Assembly (NCBI GenBank): GCA_022419385.1
Contig: JAJUBI010000005.1
Span: forward strand, 2,108,001-2,172,000
Length of the DNA: 64,000 bases
Reading direction: 5' to 3'
Source: Paraconiothyrium sp. Pb-2020
Lineage: Eukaryota > Ascomycota > Dothideomycetes > Pleosporales > Didymosphaeriaceae
The notes below the pieces were generated by a model. That model was not told the origin of the DNA. It worked only from the letters and a program-made list of their open reading frames with translations, and did not search any database. Positions 57,711-64,000 of the stretch are shown here, in pieces. Numbering within the stretch: the stretch's first letter is position 1; every line of letters starts with the position of its first letter. Made by a program: the position numbers and the translations under genes.

Positions 57711-58589
57711 ATGACTTGTCCAGATTGCTTTCGAGGTGGTGTGGTCGTTGGCGACCCCAAAGGCACTATCGAAACTCTCTTCGATGTACCTACCTATGTC
57801 GCTAACCCTGAGGGTGACCATCCTTCACCCTCAACAATCGTCTACTTCACCGACGCCTTCGGTCTCGACCTTGTCAACAACAAGGTACTCGCCGATGCAT
57901 ACGCCTCCGCAACTGGCATCCGCGTCCTGGTGCCAGACATCATTCCCGGAGGTCCGATGCCAGTTTGGGTCTTGGATACCATGGAGTCAGCGATGTCTCC
58001 TGTTGGCCTGTTTGACATCTTCGGTCAGATGAACAGAATCAGCGCCCTATTCAGCACGCTGCTGCAATTCATACCCTTCATGTACCGCGCCAGACCCACC
58101 ATACCCGCAACATTCAACACGTGCCTCAAGTATGCGCGCAAAGTCAAAGCCGATCTGCCCGCTGGTGGTAAACTGGGGCTTGCAGGCTTCTGCTGGGGCG
58201 GCTATCTCAGTGTCAATCTCTGCACGCATACCGCTCAGGTAGGCGGAGAGGAACGCCTAGTCGATGCAGCGTTCGCTGCGCATCCGTCGTTCTTGACCGT
58301 ACCCAACAATATCGTGGATTCTATCTTGAAATTCAAGACGCCACTTTCTATTGCGCACGCGGAAAATGATGTGACTTTGAAGACGCCTGGGATTGAACAG
58401 TCGGAGGCAGCCCTGAGACAAAAAGCGGGTGATGGGAATGGAGAAGATGGGTTCCATTATCAGATCAAGACGTACAAGGGTATGGCACACGGGTTCGCGG
58501 TAAGGGCAAAATCGGGGGTGGAGGCGCAAGAGAAGGCGGCGGATGAAGCAAAGGTGCAGGCGACTGAGTGGTTTAAGAAGTTCCTTTGA
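57711..58589 (+). CDS. Dienelactone hydrolase family protein
   Basis: Dienelactone hydrolases open dienelactones in aromatic catabolism; fungal members have broader, mostly unassigned esterase roles. The gene is intron-free, 292 residues, starting with the typical MTCPDCFRGGV. The alpha/beta-hydrolase core has the nucleophile Cys161 in GFCWGG, Asp220 in AHAENDVTL and His260 in YKGMAHGFAVR: a complete Cys-Asp-His triad. IVYFTDAFGLDL and VLVPDII match the family's early strands. There is no signal peptide, so it is probably cytosolic. Confidence 0.95.
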   Translation: MTCPDCFRGGVVVGDPKGTIETLFDVPTYVANPEGDHPSPSTIVYFTDAFGLDLVNNKVLADAYASATGIRVLVPDIIPGGPMPVWVLDTMESAMSPVGLFDIFGQMNRISALFSTLLQFIPFMYRARPTIPATFNTCLKYARKVKADLPAGGKLGLAGFCWGGYLSVNLCTHTAQVGGEERLVDAAFAAHPSFLTVPNNIVDSILKFKTPLSIAHAENDVTLKTPGIEQSEAALRQKAGDGNGEDGFHYQIKTYKGMAHGFAVRAKSGVEAQEKAADEAKVQATEWFKKFL

Positions 58590-59928
58590 AACTATCATTT
58601 GGTATAACTCTCGTTTCTCGTCATGTTTGACTTGTGCTTCTTAACCATCTGTGAACGGTAATCAATATGTAGGAGGGCGCTCGAGAGCTCTCTGAGAAGG
58701 GGGGGGAGTGGAGGGAAAGGGTGAAAGCACGGTTTCTTACATCGTTCCATCGGGTTTCAATTGGAATATTATCTCAAAGCAATGTATCATACAATTCATT
58801 GAAAATAGGCTTGAAGCTGCAATGGTCCTTTAAGAGAGCATGGTGTTTAACCCAAAATGTCTCTTGATGGTCGTTCGCCGAATGTGGTCGGTCTTTCTGG
58901 CTTTGAGTTGTCGCTCATAGAGTCCCTGAAACCAAAAAGAAATCTGAAGACGATTTGCATCGGCCGGGCTAATATAACTGTTAGTGAATACATTCTCGAG
59001 ACAGCAATGACTAGACCTACAATCGAACCCGGGGCTAGCCGACATTCCAGTAACCAAATTGTAATCTTGATCAATGGCAACGGCTAATTTTACCACTAAA
59101 CCACCGATGCTTGATGATTATATTCATTTCTTTTCTGATGACAAATCGAGGAGTTGTTGTTAATATACTCCCTCATATGAACATCGGAGAAGACATGTCA
59201 ACTGAATGATTTAGGCGAATTCGGGGTGGAAGTGAATCGCCCACTACTAGCTCATGCTAAAATTCTTGTGTAACTCCACTAGACGATAAGTGGATACCGC
59301 GGGAAGAAAATTCCAACAGCTATACATCTACATTTTGGTACGCAGCGGGCGAACCCAAAAAATGGATCGATTCTTACGCCAACATGAGAGATGTCTATGC
59401 ATTATCAGATTATAGCACGTACTGTAATGTAAGTTACCCTGCACTACATTGTTACATACGAGATTGATTGTGTGAGGAGCTAACACTAAGATATACATTT
59501 CATTATGTCACCCGCTGTGGTACCAACTTGGAAGTATTTGCCAGGTGACACCGTACACACCATCTCTCTTGTTGACGGTATCCGATTCATTTATTCAAGA
59601 GTCCGAGAGCTGTGAGCACTGCAATCGCCTGTGTCCGAATCCAGAACTCTACGTATACCGAAGAGTCGCTATCGTGGGTGAGTGGGCCAGTGTGGGTGCA
59701 GAGGCTCTCGCTAGTTCACACTGCCAGTACTTTAATATCCGAACAAAACAATTACATATGCACAGGAATAAGATGCTGCGGTCGCAGAAGATCTCCGTAA
59801 TAAGTTTAGAGTGCGTTTGATTAGGTGGTGTACCATGATAAGCAGGTGCCCATCTGTGGCGGTCAGGGTGATCCCTACGACTTTTCGTATATCATTACCG
59901 CGCTCATGGGATACATTCGTAGTCTTCA
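58590..59928. other. 1.3-kb gene-poor region
   Basis: It lies between the converging dienelactone hydrolase and the small minus-strand gene. No family, RNA or repeat was recognised. A G-run (58699-58707) is the only simple-sequence feature. Confidence 0.4.
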
Positions 59929-60408
59929 TCAGTACCAGACAACCGCATCCTTCGACATGTTCCCCTTCTCATTTAGTTCCTTCAATGTATCTTTGATACG
60001 CGCTACTAAGGCCTTGCCATAATCCGGTCCAAGAGGTGGAGCAGGCTTGCTCGTGTCCGGCCTCAACCAAGGGATGCTTCTGATCCCTGCAGAAGTTTCA
60101 CGCATCTCTTCGACCTCTTTGCCGCTGTAACCAGCGCCTAGCAGTACTGCATCTGCTATGCGCTCGTAATCCTTTGACCCCAACCCGAAATCCGATATAA
60201 CTCCCTTGTCGCCTCTCAAGAGTGCAGCAATTTTTTTCCCGCTTCCGGCGTGAGGATAAAATGAATGACTAGAGTTGTCAGAGGAGAAGAGGATGGATGA
60301 TACTAAGAGCCAATGAGAACCTTCGATTTCCGGTTGGAGCGCCTCAATCACACCCGCCCCAATTTTCTCGGTTCGACCACATAGAATCACAGGAATCGGC
60401 GACGTCAT
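59929..60408 (-). CDS. Uncharacterised small protein, 159 residues
   Basis: I do not recognise a named family. The intron-free frame begins MTSPIPVILCGRTEKIGAGV, with a beta strand followed by a Gly-rich turn like a nucleotide-binding Rossmann start. The second half contains AVLLGAGYSGKEVEEM, then SIPWLRPDTSKPAPPLGPDYGKALVARIKDTLKEL, which reads like a conserved C-terminal helix. The middle (GSHWLLVSSILFSSDNSSHSF) looks unlike the rest and may be a retained intron, but I found no pair of splice sites that keeps the frame. The gene is probably real, of unknown role. Confidence 0.6.
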   Translation of the reverse strand: MTSPIPVILCGRTEKIGAGVIEALQPEIEGSHWLLVSSILFSSDNSSHSFYPHAGSGKKIAALLRGDKGVISDFGLGSKDYERIADAVLLGAGYSGKEVEEMRETSAGIRSIPWLRPDTSKPAPPLGPDYGKALVARIKDTLKELNEKGNMSKDAVVWY

Positions 60409-62495
60409 GTTATCTGGTGCTGAAACTTCGAAAGAGGTTGGTTGATCTAAATACTCATACTACGCAGCCCCGCATGCTTACATCTCGGAAGAAGATATCA
60501 TCCGATTAGCGCCGTAAGCAGAATGACTCGTGTCCATACGGTATGGGAATGCGCAAGTCACGCAGAATCCAGTGCCTGTGGCGCTCTGTATGGGGACTCG
60601 GGACGGTTTGCATATCTTGTTATCGATACTCTATGAAAGTTTCCAACCCATCTTCTTATGGCTCCAGGTACCTTCCCGTCTGTCTCAGCCACTCTTTGAA
60701 CCATGGCAGGCTGATTCCGAGCTGACATCTATTGATCTAGTATGTCTGGGTTTGGTAGACGTTCAACAAGTACGCTAAGCTGACCATATCACTAAGTAGG
60801 CCAATGCTAGCCATCTATGGTACATATTCCCACTGAAACGTTACTAGGAAGGTACCCAGAACCCTGAAATGATGAGCGAGGAACGGCTGTAATCGAATAT
60901 CACTCACCAGAGAGTACATTTGTATGAACTCACTCGTTTCAGTTGATAGGCGGGTAGCATCATCCTCCAAGCTCATAGGCGGCCTTTCGTCGTTGTTCTG
61001 TGTGTTCGAAAGATCACCTGGAAGAGTCGCATTGTAAACAGGGGAGGACATATAACGGCATTCCTTACACAACTTAACATTCAGGTGTAAGAATCTCTGG
61101 GTAAGAACATAGGACTGCAGCTGCCGTAAACCTGAAAACGGAAGCGCTTCCCTGATCAAGCAGAAGCGAAAAGCAAGCGTTTGTGGCCTACCGGTTGCAT
61201 TGATCGAACACTGACACTGTCCTGAAGTGCGAAAAGTTGCAAACCAGCTTTGAGGATACAACATCCAGTTTGAAGCGTGTACGTTTCAAGGACGATTACA
61301 ACGCAGAATGCGTGATAGTGGGCGAACTACTTTGAAATAGCTTCTGGAGATTCACCGAACCTATTATGCATACCCAAGATCCGACGCAGAGCTTGTTCGC
61401 TCTAATCATCTGATCGGGTGCGTCGACGATCAGTAAGGCAGCCGACCAATAGCGCTCAGTAGTATTGAAAGTCGAAGATGAGATTCCACGCCCTACTCAA
61501 AGAGACAAGAGCGAAAGATCCGTATAGCCATGCAAGAACACGCAACGTAGAACTTGCCTCAATGTTAGTGGCGGATACTGTGATTAATAGCTTAGAACTG
61601 AATTCGACACCCATCAGGCTAAACATCCCGCAATACAAAGTATGGTTCTCGGAGAGCACTTTGCTTGTCGTGATATCCGCGTCTTCAACAGAAGCGGGAC
61701 TACCTTCTTTGTTTTGGCAAATAAAATAATCCTACCAGGGAGTTAGGTCGATGTCCATGTCGTGAAACGCTAGGTTATCCCATCAGATCACTCAGAAACT
61801 TGTCGATATTGAAGGAGCGAAGAAACGCTTGCGGTATTGTGTTCAGTGAAATAGTCTAGAAACTGTCTGCACTACCCCCCGAACTTGAAACTATGCTAAA
61901 GACGGCGGCGAGAAACGCGAGAAACGCGAGAAACTACACATAGCCACCAAGCACTTCACCTTCTCATTCGTCTGAATTGGTGTTGGCGACTGGGAACTTC
62001 AACTATCTAAGTGGACATAGCGGAGAGGTTCTCGACAGGGGAATGTCGCTACATGCAAGGGATGCGGCAGGGGTATCTCAGTGCACGGGCCGAAATCGTA
62101 CGATTGATGCTTGAACACCGGCTGCACATTCACGCGAAATTATAAAAGGAGCGGAGCCCCAGCTTCGCTCTCAAAGTCGTGATTTACGTTCAACGTTCAA
62201 CAATTGAAATTTCCATTATTGGTATCTTCGTTTAGGAAGGCGGTCAACGTTTGCGTCGAGAACGACCTCTCCACCGCCGTGGTCATGCATTACCTACAAG
62301 TACATACAGAATCGGAGAACCACCGAGGTGGTATGTATGGGTCCCATCCATCTTTGCGCCCGCTGCAATAAAATCATTAGAAAGAGATGGAGTGTTTAAT
62401 CCATCAGAGAGATCAAAGGGACGTCCAGATATCCGAACAAGAAAGACACTATAAGACAAGATGGTCGAAAGAAAGGCACTGAATATAGCATCATT
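60409..62495. other. 2.1-kb gene-poor region with an orphan TATA box
   Basis: A minus-strand frame at 60815-61264 (149 residues) is intact but has no family features. A TATAAAA at 62141-62147 is followed by a typical fungal leader but no credible coding start. A short GCGAGAAAC tandem repeat (about 61910-61935) is present. Confidence 0.4.
61910..61935. repeat. Short GCGAGAAAC tandem repeat
   Basis: Nearly three copies of a 9-bp unit occur in a non-coding region. Confidence 0.7.
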
Positions 62496-63982
62496 TCAGT
62501 AGAAGTTGCCATGTGGCACAGAACAGAAGATGCCAACGATGATGAAGGAGATGATAGTGGCGCCGAGGATCGCTTGCAGGAAGATGGTATCTTGGATCTG
62601 GCGCAGTGCGGGCTCCTGGATCCAGACCTCTCGGTCAAAGACCTTGCGGACGACGTTGCGTTTCTCATATCTGGCGACCCACGGCTCGTCCTCGTAGCTG
62701 TTGCTGGAAGCGTGCGATGTCAAGCTGTCGAACGAATCGCCCTTGAGATCGATGCTGGCAGCAGGTTCGTCATCGGAAGCGAACAGCTCCCACGGACGTA
62801 GGTGACGATGATGCATACCATGCAGGACGACACACATTCCCTTCCAAGCCGCGATTAAAGTGGAGATGCCGACCATGAAACCGATGAGAGATAGGATGCG
62901 CCAGGCGCGACCAGCGCTGCTGAGGGTGATGAGCAGAGCGGCAATGAAACCTCCAACGATACCACCGACACCGAGGCCGCGTGCGAAGATGACGCGCGGA
63001 CGATTGCCGTTGCAGATGGTCCATCGGATGAAGTTGGGATGGGCCTGACAGCGAAGCGACCACTCTACGGTGGCGATGACGTCGCGGAAAGCGGACGGGT
63101 GAGTCGTGTTCTGAAGGGCATGAAGCAGGCTGGTGCGCTCTTTGGAGGAAAGGTTCAGCTGGCGGTTGCCTCCATCAGCAACATAGATGGATATGATGCG
63201 GGTGATCTCCTCGCGGTAGGGCTGGACGGAGACTGCCGACGATAATGAGCATGTACGACCCAGACAAGGAGAGGATCAGTTTCACTCACGGGGCTTCCAC
63301 TTGAGGCCCGCACTCTCAAAGGCACCTGTCGCACGTTGAGCGTGGTCAGTCCTGGTTCCCGATGTCATGCTGGCATCATAGGAATCAAGCGACTCGCCGC
63401 CCTCGCGCTTCAGGTCGCTATTCGGAGTCCTGGGCGGAGTGAAGAACGGGTTGCTCTTCTCGGCTTCGGTTGGCCTGGACTCGGTCGCGAAGTCAGTTCC
63501 CTTGAACACGGCAGCTGTCTCCGGGCTAACACGCTTGGTGCTGGCAGGCGTCTCCGTCTCGCTGTCTGGGAACCACTCGGGCGACAGAGCCTTCTCGTTC
63601 CCGGGCAGCTCTTGGAAGCGCTTGGTGTAGCTGCGGAACCAGAGGAAGAATTGCAGATTCTCGGCCGAGAGCTCAATGTACTTGAGGTAGTTCATGAAGT
63701 CGCGGGTGGTGCATGGCTGGAGTCGCTGTCAGCGAGTCGTCCTTGGGCCAGGGTGCAGTGCAGAATCAAGATGGCATCATACAATCGACTTACAGGGCAG
63801 GTGCCACCGGAGATGATGCGGTCAAAGGAGAGGGCCTCGGGGATGCCGTGGGACATGCCACTGGAGCCAGACCGGACGGACTCGTCGATGGACTTTTGCT
63901 TGTCGGTGCCGGAGAGCGAGCCGCGCGACGAGTCGACGCGTGAGACATGGGCAGGGCGGCGGTAGTTGATAGGATACACCAT
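62496..63982 (-). CDS. RGS-domain membrane protein, Rax1-like
   Basis: Rax1 marks cell poles and bud sites in yeast; filamentous relatives act in polarity and G-protein signalling. Exons are 63794-63982, 63290-63716 and 62496-63232, summing to 1353 nt (450 residues); introns are 77 and 57 nt. The N-terminal region enters an RGS-like fold: CPPCTTRDFMNYLKY (formed at the first splice) and ELSAENLQFFLWFRSYTKRF. A disordered Pro/Ser/Thr insert follows. The RGS fold resumes with SVQPYREEITRIISIYV, RDVIATVEWSL and HPNFIRWTICNGNRPRVIFAR. Three membrane segments follow (GVGGIVGGFIAALLITL, LSLIGFMVGISTLIAAW and, at the very end, LQAILGATIISFIIVGIF). The start codon is 18 bp from the window edge. Confidence 0.9.
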
Positions 63983-64000
63983 GGCGGGGACCGTGGGTGA

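Noticed and set aside
59005..59045. GGTTCGATT-like B box on the minus strand
   Set aside because: The flanking bases do not pair into a T-arm, and no acceptor stem or anticodon arm can be found, so it is not a tRNA.
1..64000. CRISPR arrays, bacterial operons, transposase genes, biosynthetic cluster
   Set aside because: No regularly spaced repeats, no ribosome-binding sites or operon layout, no transposase or reverse-transcriptase motifs, and no adjacent synthase genes were seen.

Overview
The window looks like nuclear DNA of a filamentous ascomycete (Pezizomycotina; a Dothideomycete is plausible but unproven). Genes sit on both strands without operons. Most have short introns of 45-110 nt with GT..AG ends and CTNAC-like branch points. 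Fungus-typical families are present: Chs5, a fungal delta-arginine methyltransferase, a Zn2Cys6 regulator, a Rax1-like RGS membrane protein, and a fibroin-3-like Cys/Pro/Gln-rich membrane protein. I rebuilt most gene models by joining exons until the family's conserved blocks were continuous and the summed exon length was a multiple of three.

Layout. 0.7-5.3 kb: a tetraspanin and a succinate dehydrogenase flavoprotein that looks like a divergent second copy. 7.1-9.8 kb: a HIT zinc-finger protein and COX11 diverge from a shared 213-bp promoter, then a UreG urease accessory GTPase converges on COX11. 10.9-16.3 kb: an unknown zinc-ribbon-like protein, a triple-BRCT protein whose reading frame is broken, and an unknown helical protein. 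18.3-28 kb: an NmrA-like oxidoreductase, Rmt2, a secreted GH27 alpha-galactosidase, Chs5 and a NIPA-type magnesium transporter. 28.5-34.8 kb: V-ATPase subunit E, an intron-containing tRNA-Arg(ACG), a small cupin and the fibroin-3-like protein. 38.4-44.5 kb: the Zn2Cys6 protein followed by a GC-rich gene desert of about 4.8 kb. 44.5-53.6 kb: a DUF2461 gene of 10 exons spread over 4.3 kb, TYW3, a methyltransferase, an unknown protein and eIF1A. 53.9-64 kb: an FAD amine-oxidase-like protein, the SNARE Vti1, a dienelactone hydrolase, a small unknown protein and the Rax1-like RGS protein.

The genes are mainly housekeeping: mitochondrial respiration (SDHA-like, COX11), vacuolar acidification, trafficking and polarity (Vti1, Chs5, Rax1-like), translation and tRNA modification (eIF1A, TYW3, tRNA-Arg), plus carbohydrate and urea-nitrogen metabolism. 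They do not form a biosynthetic cluster. Several pairs share short bidirectional promoters: HIT/COX11, NIPA/V-ATPase E, DUF2461/TYW3 and unknown/eIF1A.

The most unusual items are the DUF2461 gene (introns of 1373, 840 and 443 nt plus consecutive exons of 19, 35 and 26 nt), two GC-AG introns in the SDHA-like gene, a two-base frame loss in the triple-BRCT gene, and the large GC-rich desert. I found no convincing transposon, CRISPR array, virus or novel multi-gene system. Large gene-poor stretches remain unexplained.
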